In this document: positions 31,559 to 42,875 of the stretch, piece after piece
Numbering within the stretch: the stretch's first letter is position 1
Layout of the letters: the number at the start of each line of letters is the position of its first letter
DNA from: Doryteuthis pealeii
Lineage: Eukaryota > Mollusca > Cephalopoda > Myopsida > Loliginidae
Assembly (NCBI GenBank): GCA_023376005.1
Contig: CM042145.1
Location: 17,091,433-17,155,432 of the forward strand
Length of the DNA: 64,000 bases
Reading direction: 5' to 3'
Made by a program: the position numbers and the translations under genes
The notes under the pieces: model-generated
Database searches by the model: none
What the model was told of the DNA's origin: nothing
The model's input: the letters and a program-made list of their open reading frames with translations, nothing else

Positions 31559-31577
31559 AGAGAGAGAGAGAGAGAGG
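31517..31577. repeat. (GA)n microsatellite
   Basis: GA tract with small interruptions; corresponds to the (CT)n tract at 60690 in the other arm, which differs in length and lacks the interruptions. Confidence 0.9.
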
Positions 31578-32897
31578 GGGGAATTTAAATAATGTAATGT
31601 TTTAATGTTTGATTTCGTTTTTTAAAAAGTTCCACTGAAATATATCATTGCTAATAATTTTAGTTATTATAATCTATGTTATTTGTCATAGAAATATTTA
31701 ATTTTAAAGCTTTTTTGTTTATTTTTATCAATTAAAAAAAGATTTTACGTTAAATATTAATTTTAACAAATAAAGAACATAATTTTTGCAAATTATAAAA
31801 AACTTGCCGTGGTGCCCTCATTTTTAAGGGGGTCCATCAGGGCCATTTTTTGTCTGCCCCTCTCTTAGATTAAACTCATCCCTGGTTTATGATATCAACT
31901 ATTCTACCAATACAATAATTAGGACGCAGTTGTTATGGTTTCAAGTATTCCTATCAATACAAATAATTATATAGTTTAAAGATATTATTTCTATTTATAA
32001 TAGTAAATCTGTTATGGTGTCAATTAACTAATAATAATAATCTCTAGTAAATAATCATTGCTTTAAATAACTATTCTTAATATAAATAATTTACTGAGGC
32101 AAAATATTCATACAATCTTTTTAGTGGCATAATGTTCAATATATGTTGAAATAATAAATAGAAAAAACGTTTTGTCATAGATGCAGTGCCACATCGGGAT
32201 ATTGATCTTGCTAGGAAAAAATCAGAAATCATCAATAACTTAAAATTGGTTTGACTTTAAGATTTTTTTGATAGCATTTTTTTATTCCTTGGGCAAAATT
32301 CCTTTATAACCAATTTTTTAGTAGTAGGGAAGCTCTAAACTCATTTCTACAGACCAAAACATAGAATTACAAAAGTCGCCATTTTTGCCCCCCCCCCCCA
32401 ATTCGGAAATACGAAAAATTGACATAACTCCACCAATTTTTGGAATTGGACGCTCAAATTTTGGGGATTGTCAAACTTTAACATAATCCACACTTGGACA
32501 AAATTTCAGAAAAATTTAAAGGGGTGGGTGACATGGCCTGGATGTTTTGACATGGAATTACCGTATGTTCAATTGAAACAGATTAGCGTTATTGTTTCAC
32601 CATTCTCACCCCCTCTCTCTCTCTTTCTCCAACCTCTCTTTCTTTCTTCTTATTATATTTTTTTTCTGTGTAATACAGACCCTTTCCTTCCTTTCTATAA
32701 AAACGGAATGGGTTCATATATTTAGGTGAGGTGAAATAGAATTTGGCGGTAAGCGGCAACACATTCAGATAATCAGTATTTACTTTTGCATTTCATCTGG
32801 ACAGTCTCATTTTTTACCCAGAGGGTGTTGGCAGATGAATAATGGTCGTACAATTAAGGAACCCATAGTATTTAATCATATAAGATTCTTCACTGAT

Positions 32898-32997
32898 NNN
32901 NNNNNNNNNNNNNNNNNNNNNNNNNNNNNNNNNNNNNNNNNNNNNNNNNNNNNNNNNNNNNNNNNNNNNNNNNNNNNNNNNNNNNNNNNNNNNNNNN
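32898..32997. other. Assembly gap, 100 N
   Basis: Exactly 100 N, the usual placeholder for a scaffold join of unknown size. The inverted duplication ends on its left edge. Confidence 0.98.
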
Positions 32998-33248
32998 CAA
33001 GAGAGAGATCATTTTTCTTATATTTCATTTTTCATTTTGTTTTTTGTTTTTCTTTCTACTTCTCTCCTTTATTTTTTTTATATTTTTCTTTCATTATCTT
33101 CTTTCTTTTTTCTTTTTTTTTTTTTTTGATGAAAACCAAAACATTTTAACGTTGACTTCACCATCTAGAATAAATTCATTTTTTTTTTTTGGGGGGGAAT
33201 ATTTTGTTTTTCTATTTTCTACATATTTTTTAAATATATTACACTTAC

Positions 33249-33389
33249 CTGACGGTTGATATCTCCTATGCATACCCATTTCTTTCCACTTTGATAAGTG
33301 ATGGCCCATTTGGAATGGTCTCTGGTTTCTTTGAAACCAATTTCCATTTGTCTCTCAGAAGGCATTCCAATATATTTGATATTGAACAC
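33249..33389 (-). CDS. DNASE2: Deoxyribonuclease II, exon 7
   Basis: 47 codons in phase 0 between an AG acceptor (33390-33391) and a GTAAGT donor (33243-33248). It carries the second catalytic HxK motif in DHSKWAIT and the following WVCIGDINRQ, matching the family pattern of DHSKW, then a Trp-x-Cys-x-Gly-Asp-x-Asn-Arg. The donor shows that at least one more exon, with the short C-terminal end, must follow. It is not between here and the gap. Confidence 0.85.
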
Positions 33390-33429
33390 CTGCAATAAAA
33401 GAGAAAAACTGAATTTTAAACTTTAAAAA

Positions 33430-33860
33430 ATTAAAAATTAAAAAAATTAGTGAAATAGATCACTAATTAGGACTGTGCTTATTCTAGTAGTGACCAACCC
33501 AAGCAGAGTTTAACAAGTTTGAATTCAGAGTTTTCTTTCTCCTAGACTGGTTGTCTAACCAAGGTTAATGATCCTAGTGAAATAGGATCACTAATTAGGA
33601 CTGTGCTTATTCTAGTAGTGACCACCCCAAGCGGAGTTTAACAGTTTGAATTCAGAGTTTTCTTTCTCCTAGACTGGTTGCCTAACGAGGTTAAAGAGCC
33701 CAGTCTGCCTACTATTTACTCATAGTTGGAAGGAGAATAGTTGGATTCATACTTTCCCAAGGGTATTAGCACTATGTGAACTGTAGTTTCATCCAGGATT
33801 TGAACTCAGGTCGACAAGTCCATTTCCTATGACTCTAACCATTACACCACGCATCCTCCA
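33430..33860 (-). repeat. SINE S2, two overlapping copies
   Basis: The block gatcactaattaggactgtg to tttctcctagactggttg occurs twice in a row; the second copy continues to the tRNA-like head (ctctaaccattacaccacgc). It lies in DNase II intron 6. Confidence 0.75.
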
Positions 33861-33940
33861 CTAAAGAAAATCTATAAAATGGCATGTTAATCAATAATGA
33901 AGAAATAGAGATTTAACTCTTTACCTACCAAATTTCTTCC

Positions 33941-34070
33941 AGGTGTGGTACTCCGCTTCAGATGCCAAAAACAATCTCCTTGGTCTATTGCTAATAAAAA
34001 GGGGATAGATTCCCTCTCTGTCCGGCTGATAACAACTTTAGGCCACCCCGACAACTTTACTTTTTACTTA
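33941..34070 (+). repeat. SINE S1, 3' part
   Basis: S1 body from aggtgtggtactccgcttca to ccaccccgacaactttac with a (TTAC) tail. It is followed at once by a full S1 copy, the same tandem arrangement as at 1-400. Confidence 0.7.
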
Positions 34071-34077
34071 CATCATC

Positions 34078-34340
34078 ATTTAGCTCAATCAGGAGAGCAC
34101 CTGTCTCGGAATAACAAGGTTCTAGATTCGATACTGGCCTTCACCAACTCAGCGCATGGGTAGCACAGCTTGGATCTGTGCGGTAAGTGGGGAACTGACG
34201 GTAGGTGTGGCGTTCTGGCTCAGACGCCAAAAACAATCTCCTTGGTCTGGTGCTAGTGAAAAGGGGACAGACTCCCTCGCTGTCTGGCTGATACCGACTT
34301 TAGGCTACCCTGACGACTTTACTTACTTTACTTATTAGTT
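34078..34340 (+). repeat. SINE S1, full length
   Basis: Box A-like TAGCTCAATCAGGAGAGCAC, box B-like AGATTCGATACTGG, body and TTACTTACTTTACTT tail. It ends about 25 bases from exon 6. Confidence 0.8.
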
Positions 34341-34365
34341 TTTAGGGTTTTTTTGTTTTACTTAC

Positions 34366-34472
34366 CGAATATTTTCCTGTGCAGTTGGAATGCAATTTGT
34401 GCGCACCATTTTGCCAAGTCTCGGTCAAAAGGTCACTGGCCAAATCTGGTGCTAGCCAATCATGATAGAGAT
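34366..34472 (-). CDS. DNASE2: Deoxyribonuclease II, exon 6
   Basis: 107 bp, entering in phase 1 (AT completes an Asp codon with the G ending exon 5) and leaving in phase 0 at a GTAAGT donor. It encodes LYHDWLAPDLASDLLTETWQ and then SNCTGKYS, matching the family segment DLYxxWLA..L.S.L..Q.W followed by SNCSG. The NCT sequon is a possible N-glycosylation site. Confidence 0.85.
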
Positions 34473-36655
34473 CTGCAAATAAAAAGAAGTGACAATTATC
34501 ATATATATATATATAATATATATTATATATATATATATATTCATATTTCCTTACTATGCTTTAAGTCAGAATGGCTGAGAGATTCTCTTGGGTGTCGGAA
34601 GTGGGTCCTTTTTTCCACACATGCTCGGAGGGTTCTTCCAATGAAGGCTCATGAGAGTTTTTTTTTTTTTTAATTTTAATTTTTTCTTTTAATTTTCTTT
34701 GATCCCCACAGCTTACACATATTCACACTATTCTCAGAAGTATTTAACTCTTTGCCTACTTTAAACCACTCACACCAGCTCTCCCACCATTGCGATCCTA
34801 CTGTAAACTACTGGCAGCAGCTCTCACACGTATCACGTATAATTGAGCAAAATGATTTAAATTACAATGATAATAGGACTTTGAAAGCCACACAGATGAT
34901 CAGTGTGACTAGACAAAGCAGGCTGATTCAAGCCGAGATAGAAACTCAACAGATTTGACATCAGTCAGAATTCTTACCCACGTGCCATCTACACACCCAC
35001 TTCTTCAGAAAGGGAATTTACTATTGTAAACATATCAGACTACAGGGAAGGCTCTATCCATTTTAAGGAGAGCTATACAATTTTTTGCATAATTAGCGGC
35101 CACCAGAGAATTCTATTTCCAGGGAGCTCAACCTACCAGAGCATATATATATATATAGATATATATAGATATATATATATATAATCACTTCATATTATAT
35201 CTATATATATATAAAAGAAAGTTTAGTATGTACATGTCGACCTATAACTCCGAAAAGAGGAGTCATTCAAATTCGAAATCTTGCATACAGATTAATATTC
35301 TTCTAACTAAGAAACACACCAAATTTGGTTATTGATTTTTACTGATTAAGGGATATAGTTAATTAATCAAACAAAAATCAAACGATTTTCGGAAACTATT
35401 GTATAGTTGCTCCTGCTGATACACCAGCAGCAGAAGCTTGCCTGCTGCCTTTATCAGCAGTCATTCAAAATGTCTGCTCTATTTCTACTAATAAGTCAAC
35501 TGTTGAATGCGATTGTTTTGTAATTTAGTTACAAACTGTTAATTTTTTTTTTTTTGAGAATTAAAAAAAATCAACTTTTCAAACCAAGTGTATCTTTTTA
35601 AAGAAAAAAAATGAAAACCTTTTTCATCAATATTTTTTATGAATACTTTCATATTTCTTAGAATAAAATATATCCATTTTTAATCAGCGAAACTCAAAAC
35701 TTTTTTTAAAAGAAACTATTCATAAAATAATGAAATTTGAATTAAATATGGAAAATATTCTACCTACAAATAAGTTAATGTTTAGTTATTAGCAATTACA
35801 AAAACTGAATTTAAAATTGTCTTACGCACGAAAAAGTTTTAGAAAAAAATCATTCTAGCAATTAAAAAAAAAGGAATATAAAAAAAAAGTGGATACCTCC
35901 ATACTATTATTTTCATATTTCTTAGAATGAAATATGATTAAATATATTCATTTTTAATCAGTGAAACTCAAAACATTTTTGAAAGAAGAATAATGAAATT
36001 TAAATTAAAACACAAAATATAATGTTTAATTGCAGTAATACTTTTTTGGTACGATCAACTGCCACTCGCTCGACATGACATCAGCTTTAGACACGCCCAC
36101 AAATTTTTATGAAAACAAAACTCTCTTCGCTTGATGAGTACAGCCATGAAACAATTATTTTACTTTTAAAATGTGATATTTTTTAGCTTAGAAAATTGAA
36201 AGTTTTTAATAAAAAAAACAACAACTTTGAATCATCTTCTTTTTACATTTTTATTTATAAATAAAACGATTCTATATTTTTATATAAATTTTTATTGACA
36301 ATTATTTTGATAAAAATAAATAATAAAATAGAAGTAGAAATTTCCGTAATTTATTTATCTTTTGTTTTGTTTTTTAATAAAGATCTCAAAGATCTTCTTA
36401 AAATTTATCAAGTAAGGGGAAACAGGAAATGATTGTTTGATTATCTAAAAAAAAAAAAAATGTAACGATTCGTGTATATTAAAATAATTGTTAATAAAAA
36501 TTTATATAAAAATATAGAATCGTTTTATTTATAAATAAAAATGTAAATAAAATAAAATTCGTAACTAAAGAAAAAATATTTGTAGAACCAGAAATTTACT
36601 GTTAGCTTTGTTTAACATTAAATATCCAATAAACGATTAATTTTCGTTCTAATGA
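34473..36655. other. AT-rich intron 5 sequence with inverted and direct repeats
   Basis: A (TA)n tract lies at 34501-34541. A block tttcatatttcttagaat is repeated directly at about 35648 and 35912. An inverted pair around aaaacgattctatattttta (about 36262) and its complement (about 36508) forms a fold-back of roughly 320 bp. No gene. Confidence 0.5.
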
Positions 36656-36659
36656 AAAC

Positions 36660-36830
36660 TCATTTTTAACCTATTCAACCCATAGATGGGTTCCTAACAG
36701 GTACTACAACTCTGGATCAAAATGGCAATGAAGGATTATTCCACACTTCCGAGAGATCCAGAATTAGAAATTCACCATTAGATGCACTTTAATGTCATAC
36801 CTTTTAAGGAACACTCCCTGGTGTTACTAA
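36660..36830 (-). repeat. R3 fragment
   Basis: Complement of the R3 centre: acccatagatgggttccta, gtactacaactctgg, aatggcaatgaaggattatt, aatgtcatacc. Confidence 0.5.
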
Positions 36831-36870
36831 AAATGTTTTCGTCCAGTCATAGACCGGGTACTTTTGCTAG

Positions 36871-36907
<37 letters not shown>

Positions 36908-36929
36908 GACAAAAAAGATGATCAGTTAA

Positions 36930-37208
36930 ATGGTGTTCAAACTGGGCCATAACGCTGCGGAAGTAACCAAAAACATTTGTTGTGCAAAAGTGAAGGCGCA
37001 GTTGCACAGTACAGCAACCAGATGCTTCAAGAAATTTAGCTTCGGTTACAAGAACCTCGATGATCAGGCAAGGTTAGGTAGACCTAAAACCAATGATTCT
37101 AAGGCCGTGCTCCCAGACATACAGGGAAATCTAGCCAGTAACACTTGGAGAGTATCAGGCGAGTTTGGCATTTTACAAAAGCATCCGGAGTTGCCAAATT
37201 GTACTTAA
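36930..37208 (+). pseudogene. Degraded mariner-type transposase N-terminus
   Basis: Open frame with the helix-turn-helix signature of SETMAR/irritans-type mariners: FKLGHNAAEVTKNIC, FKKFSFGYKNLDDQARLGRP, then a weak RxVSGEFGI region. It lacks the entire catalytic domain. It is a different mariner lineage from the copies in the 4.6-kb arms. Confidence 0.6.
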
Positions 37209-37299
37209 GATTACTTGAATATTGCAAATTCAATGATAGTTGAGGACAGAATGATTTTAATAATTTAGTAGTTCCAAATATGTCTGCTATTATTCATAA

Positions 37300-37900
37300 A
37301 AAAAGTCCCGCCCTGTCAGCTGGGGCGTTAGAATGCACCGACTGCACCTTGCAGACTCCCCCAATGGGGCCACCTGTTGGCCATGGATGGCGATCCATGA
37401 TGCTTAAGGATAGAGCCCAGGTGGATGAGCAGTTCATGACATGCAATACTCCACTTTGGCCCTATCTTGGGCTAGACGGGCGGTCAGAGAGGCCCCCTTC
37501 GATCAATCGGCTGGTCACATCAAGCCCTAGCACCTATATGATTTTCCCAACCCTATTGCCCTTATGGCAAGCCCCAACCCCTTTTTATCATATGGGTGCT
37601 AGAAGGCGGTGGCTGCGGGTCTACATGTCCTGGGAATGACATTAAACTCTATCTGATGGTGAGGTTCCAGTTTTGGAGGTTTGGAGAATGTGGAGCACCC
37701 CATTCATCACCATTGCTCCCTGGTCCACTCTGACCCGGAGTGGTAGTACCTGTTAGGGTCCCATCTATGGGTTTAAATAGAAAAATGTATTTATAAAAAA
37801 ATTGTATTATCCATTAAGAATTGATTTATTTCAAAACTTTATCAGCATTAAATGACCCACTGAGGTTGATATGACATAAAACAAAACAAAACCAAACCAT
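37300..37900 (+). repeat. R3 dispersed repeat, long copy
   Basis: Runs from ccctgtcagctggggcgtta through ggccctatcttgggctagac and ctacatgtcctgggaatgac to gacataaaacaaaacaaaac. Among the fullest R3 copies here; no frame resembles a protein. Confidence 0.65.
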
Positions 37901-37904
37901 AAAA

Positions 37905-38138
37905 AAAGTCGTCAGGGTGGCCTAAAGTCAGTATCAGCCAGACAGCGAGGGAATCTATTCTCTTTTCATTAGTGCTAGACCAAGGAGATTGTATTTTTAT
38001 AGCGTCTGAGGCAGAGCGCTACACATACGATCTGCTCCTCACTTTACGACACAGATCCCTGTGCTACTCATACGCTGAGTTGGCGAGGGCCAGTATCAAG
38101 CCAGGAACACTCTAACTACTGAGCTAAACCAGCCCTCT
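37905..38138 (-). repeat. SINE S1, full length
   Basis: Complement from gtcgtcagggtggcctaaag through the body to gctaaaccagccc (box A side). Confidence 0.8.
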
Positions 38139-38236
38139 GAACTAAATTGGACTTACTATTCATACACAATTATATAATTTCCAATAACTATTCCTATTCA
38201 ATAATAATCATTTGTTTGCACGCAGTTGTATGGTAT

Positions 38237-38670
38237 TGTAAGGTTCAAAGTTATAATATCAATTATAAGCGGTTGAAACAAACAACTCCGACAATGGTGT
38301 TAAACATAACATAATGGACTTATATCTGACAGCACATGGAGTAACATATAACATGAAATACACATACAAGGAAAGGAATGATATACCATAAAAAACGTAT
38401 ACATTAGTTCACTACAAGAACATACAAAATAGAGATATAGGACAGGCGAGTCCATAGTTTCAATAAACTTACTAGCATTGCTTTGGGGACAGAAGCCCTC
38501 ACACACGAGAAGGGTGTAGACACTAATGTCTAACCCATGTGTGTGAGTTCCTGGAGAAGAAAGAGGTCTTGAATCTGGCGCTTCCTGCTTAAATACAGAA
38601 AGACGCCTGGTGGTGAGAATAAGAAAGAGGGAAGATAACTCTTCCAAATCCAAGGGAAGACAATCCAACA
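38237..38670. mobile_element. Solo LTR, 434 bp, 4-bp target duplication
   Basis: Starts TGTAAGGTTC and ends CAATCCAACA, flanked by GTAT on both sides (38233-38236, 38671-38674). Removing it restores a repeat seen uninterrupted near 60300 (tattaggtaggaatacttga-like). Related ends are seen at 55884 and 50511. A 125-codon open frame on the - strand is unrelated to any known protein. Confidence 0.7.
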
Positions 38671-38962
38671 GTATCAAGTATTCCTAACTAATACAAATAG
38701 TTTTCCAACAGATCTATCTGACTCATAGATGTGCAATTAACAGGTCAAAGTGGACATGAGAGTAATGGCAATGAAGGAATGACTTCACACTTCCAGAATT
38801 GGATGGAGTGGTTGATTCTTAATGGCATGTCAACCTGTCTAGGGTTATTTTAAGCCTAACTATAGAAAGTATGGTTTTAGGAATTTAGTCGCACATGACA
38901 AGGAAAGGATTATGTTGATATCCAAGGATATTTTTTTTAGAAAAGTATAAAGAAAGTCTTAC
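38671..38962. other. Repeat fragments (R3 and R4)
   Basis: A short R3 piece near 38760 (agtaatggcaatgaagg) and an R4 piece near 38815 (ttaatggcatgtcaacctgt, ctagggttattttaagccta). Confidence 0.45.
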
Positions 38963-39169
38963 CTTTTCCAAACTTGCTATATTTAGCATAACTAACAAAT
39001 TTAGTGCCAGCTCGAGACATAAGTGTCAACTTGTTGAACCATGGAGGGCTTTTAATTATTGGATGATGACCAGCATTAATCACAGCAGCCATATTGGGAC
39101 TGTTGGCAGCCATCTTGACTGGTAAATTCTTGTCATAAATTTGAGGGAAATTGTACTGCAATTGTTTTC
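38963..39169 (-). CDS. DNASE2: Deoxyribonuclease II, exon 5
   Basis: 207 bp, phase 1 in and phase 1 out, AG acceptor and GTAAGA donor. It encodes GKQLQYNFPQIYDKNLPVKM, then NAGHHPIIKSPPW and SRAGTKFVSYAKYSKFGK. The family pattern is a G-x-Q-L-x-Y-x-x-P-x-V-Y-D start, a central His/Trp segment, and a TxFxSFAKxxKFG end, all of which are matched. Confidence 0.88.
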
Positions 39170-39200
39170 CTGAAAAAGAAAAAAAAATGACAATATTAAA

Positions 39201-39807
39201 TCTTATTATAATGGAGATTGTGTATTTTTCTGTCTGTAACCGAAACTATATTACTACTCAAGTCACAATTCCCTTAATTATTTACGTCAAATTCTCCATG
39301 ATTTCATTCTTTTAAACCTTCAGTTATTAATAAAAATTGTTTCACATTATTAATACTGTTGACCATATCAACGTACTAATAACATGCAATTTTATGTATA
39401 TATACAACAAAATAGCAGTTTACAGTTTGAACGAGAAGGCTAATTTGCATATTGATATTTAACATTTTATTTTAATAAATGTGCTTGGTATTATTGATTC
39501 TAATTGTTTGGTTTTATTTAAGAAATATAAACAAAAATCTCGTGGATAAATCTTAAAAGAGAAGAAATAACTGCTATTATCCTTTACTTCCTATTTAACT
39601 AGGAAAATTTACCAATGAAAGAGGGAGTAATGGAAAATGATGGAATAGTTAGTTTCAAAGTTGTTCTATTTTTCGATCATACCCCCTCTGTTGCAGATCT
39701 TTTTATCTGCATTCTTAGTCAGTTTCATTAGCCTTTCTAATTTAATATGATATTTTATTATATCAAAACTTAAATACTTGCACCCGGAGGGTGCATATAT
39801 TTGCTAG
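39201..39807 (+). mobile_element. Non-autonomous Helitron H3 (family A), complete
   Basis: TCTTATTATAATGGAGATTG start after A; GCACCCGGAGGGTGC hairpin, ATATATTTG and CTAG before T at the end. It begins 32 bases upstream of exon 5 with respect to the gene and is just outside the splice acceptor region. Confidence 0.75.
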
Positions 39808-39849
39808 TATTGAAAAATAGATATTTATAATTTAAAACCATCTAGATTG

Positions 39850-40600
39850 TTATCATCATCATCATGTCGCGCAATTAGCACGGATATCCATGACAATCTC
39901 TTGCCAACCTTCTCTATCATTCATTGCACCTGAGAGGTCCTCTGCGGAGCAACCAGCATCCTCGCATATTTGGTCAATGTAGGTCCTTGCTGGGTGCCCC
40001 ACACCTGCATGTCCATGTGTTGGCTTCCACAGGAGAACGTTGCTTATGAGCTCGTCCTTGCTTCTCCAGCAGTGTCCTGCATGCCTTGTCTGTCTCACTC
40101 GGATAGTTTGTGAGATGAGGGGCAAGTGACCATACAGCTGCCTCCTCGTGGGGTGCTGCTTCCACGACTTGTTCAAGACTGCACACAGCATTCTTGTGCA
40201 GCTCCCATCTAGCTTATTCTCAAGATGCTTCGTTAGGGTCCAAGTGGTGCAGTCATATAGCAGCACTGATGCAACCACAGCCTGGAAGAACCGTCGCTTT
40301 AGCTTGTCAGGGAGATTGGACCTCCATAGGACTGATTAATTTGTTTGTGGCTGACCATGCCTTTGCTATTCGTGTATTAACATGGCTCTCTGTGGATGAG
40401 ATATTACTACCTAGGTACGTGAATTGTTCTACTGGCTTGAGAGGCATGCCGTTGAGTGTGGGGATGTTTCCTTTCTTTTTGAAGCTTATGAACTCCGTTT
40501 TACTGGAGTTCACATAGAGGCCGATATTTTCTGCTGCCTCCTCCAAGCTATGTAGTAGTGACTCAGCCTGTACTGGTGTCATTGTGTTTACACAAAAGAT
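39850..40600 (-). pseudogene. LINE ORF2 C-terminal fragment, copy c
   Basis: Longest of three copies. Two overlapping - strand frames cover the end of the reverse transcriptase (TPVQAESLLHSLEEAAENIG, then VEQFTYLGSNISSTE) and the following region (CTTWTLTKHLENKLDGSCTR, RHAGHCWRSKDELISN, final IVMDIRANCAT). A frameshift near 40290 separates them. The 3' end is (ATG)n. It is 5' truncated inside the RT domain. Located in DNase II intron 4. Confidence 0.75.
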
Positions 40601-40712
40601 TTTTATAGATGTATAGTGGTTCATCGGGTAACCAGTTTATAGTGGGTGTCAATTTATGGTGGTTTTCTTGATCAAAGTTATATATATATATATATATATA
40701 TATTAGTATATA

Positions 40713-41332
40713 CTAGCAAATATATGCACCCTCCGGGTGCAAGTATTCAAGTTTCAATGTGATAAAATATTATATTAAATTAGAAAGGTTAATTAAACTA
40801 AATAAGAATGCAGAACAAATATTTGAAACAGAGGTGGGGGGTAATAAAAAAAAGAACGACTGGAATGTACTGTTCAATCACACAAATTTTTCATTGGTAG
40901 ATTTTCTTAATTTAACTATTTAGTTAAAATAGGAATTAAAAATAAAATTACAGTTATTTCTTCTTGTTAATCGATTTCTTTTAAGATTTATCACCGAGAT
41001 TTTTGCTCATGTTCATTAAGATAAAACCAAACAATTAGAAATCAATAATACTAAGCACATATTTATTAAAATCAAATTTTTGATATCATTATGCAAATTA
41101 GCTTTCCCGTTTACACTGTAAACTGATATTTTGTTGTATATATAAATACAATTGCATGTTATCAGCATGTAAATAAGGCCAATAATGTAATACAATTTTA
41201 TTAAGAATTGAGATTTAAATAAAAGATAAAATCCTGGATAATGTGACGTAAATAACAAAGGGAATTGTGAGTTGAGTACTGATATAGTTTCGGTTACAGA
41301 CAGACAAACTCACAATCTCCATTATAATAAGA
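40713..41332 (-). mobile_element. Non-autonomous Helitron H4 (family A), complete
   Basis: On the - strand it starts TCTTATTATAATGGAGATTG after A and ends GCACCCGGAGGGTGC, ATATATTTG, CTAG before T. It is inserted beside a (TA)n tract (40680-40704). Confidence 0.75.
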
Positions 41333-41874
41333 TATACATTAGTAAATACAACAAACACACTATAAGGTTAAAGAAATGAAAAAAAGAAAAAAAAGACAGA
41401 TCATTCACAGAAGGAATCAATAAGAGAACAGTGATTTCTATTGATACTGTCATTTACATAAGTTCATCAATTCTTGGCTCAATAGAGAAGAGGCTGAGTC
41501 TCACTGTTGAACAGAGATTTCTATTGATATGGTTTGTCTGTTTCTGTTCAGTTATAAAATTCAGTGTAACTTTGTGAACCAATGTGCAAATAGCAGGTAG
41601 TGAAATATTTTGAAGGAGATGATCCTATGAACCTGAGTGAATTTTATGGTGAAAATCATCAGACAATACGGCTAATAAAGGAAATAAAAAGGCATATTTT
41701 TTTAAGAGCATTTTTCTTAAAGAACAACACTCACAAGCTATCCTGGCTTTCTAATTATACACTCTAAGCCACTGGTCTTCAGCATCCAATCTATAATACC
41801 AGCACAGTGTCAAAAAAATTTGTATCATATGAACTGGAAATATTTTAACTTTATTTGCAATTAAACTGACAAAT
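41333..41874. other. Intron 4 sequence, nothing recognised
   Basis: No gene, SINE or other repeat family identified. Confidence 0.4.
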
Positions 41875-42336
41875 TGTTGTATACCCTTCTCATTAATTAC
41901 TTCTTACTTCTTCTTCTGTTCATCTTCTATCTTAGCTTCTTCTTCTTGGGGACTTTGTCTTGGTGACTTCGTCTTGGTGGTCACACTTAACTCGTTTCTT
42001 CTTCCAATCAGTCCTGTTACCAAGACATTCATTAATCACAAGACAGTGTTAATTTTCTTAAACTTCTATTTCCTTAACTAAACATTTCATGTAACTAAAT
42101 ATCTGACTAACATAGCACATGTATGCAGTGAGCTTCAGCTAAGGCAGAAAGACCTTATCTGCCTGACGTCCAACTGAAAACTGAGGACCAAACCAGGTCC
42201 CACGTGACTTCATGTAATTTGGCGGGCTTTCTGTACTATTCCATGGAGGGTCCCGCCTGTGATATGAAAGGGGCCATCCCTCTGGAAATACAGGGGATTG
42301 ACAATAATCTTATGCAACCACATAGATTATGTAACA
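41875..42336. mobile_element. Solo LTR, 462 bp, 4-bp target duplication
   Basis: Starts TGTTGTATAC and ends TATGTAACA, with AAAT on both sides (41871-41874 and 42337-42340). Same ends and similar interior (ttcttcttggggactttg) as the LTR at 58758. Confidence 0.7.
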
Positions 42337-42508
42337 AAATGTCCATCATTCAATTCCCAGTTACCAATATTATAAAAGAATTCCAAAATATCAGCCATTT
42401 TGGCTGTAGGTGAAATAGGTGTGACTTTTAGATTTCCCCAGGAATAAGGTTTAAGAATCATCAGTCAAAGATCAATGAAAGAGGTTGAAAAAAAGGAATT
42501 GAACTCAC

Positions 42509-42671
42509 CAATATCGTTCATTGCAGAATAAGGGAATGAAATACAAAGAAAAGACTGTCCATATGTGTGTCCAGTTTTTGGCCAACTATAGCCCTGAGTT
42601 CGGTTAGGACTAAAATGTGGAGTGCTATGGACCAACCAGAAACCACCTTGGTAATCAAAAGAATACAACAC
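42509..42671 (-). CDS. DNASE2: Deoxyribonuclease II, exon 4
   Basis: 163 bp between an AG acceptor and a GTGAG donor. It encodes VLYSFDYQGGFWLVHSTPHF, then GYSWPKTGHTYGQSFLCIS and PYSAMNDI. This is the family core: GGFWLxHSxPxFP, then YSWPxxxxxxGQxxLCxxxP. The good frame starts in phase 0, whereas exon 3 ends in phase 1, so the junction is out of frame by one base. The family spacing between the HxKG glycine and GGFW is seven residues and here it would be eight, which points to one inserted base within the first few bases of this exon. Confidence 0.85.
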
Positions 42672-42840
42672 CTACAAAAGAAAAATATATTTGATCATAG
42701 AAAATGTTCCATCTTAATTTCTCATAAAACAATTAAATAAAAATTTAATAAAAATTTAAAAACAAACACAATTTTCCTATATATAACAAAGAAATGTTTT
42801 TTGTAAGAATTCAAAAATCATTATCTTTGTATATAAAGTT

Positions 42841-42875
<35 letters not shown>

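Larger units (their letters stand above)
28274..32897. repeat. Left arm of a 4.6-kb inverted duplication
   Basis: Base 28274 corresponds to 64000 and base 32897 to 59393 in reverse complement. Match is near-complete over the whole length with scattered substitutions and indels of one to a few bases. The arm ends exactly at the N gap. It contains a dead mariner, an LTR-like tail (29230-29560), (GA)n and dispersed repeats. No gene is in it. Confidence 0.9.

Noticed and set aside
38300..38677. 125-codon frame on the - strand
   Set aside because: It fills the solo LTR at 38237-38670 and resembles no known protein.
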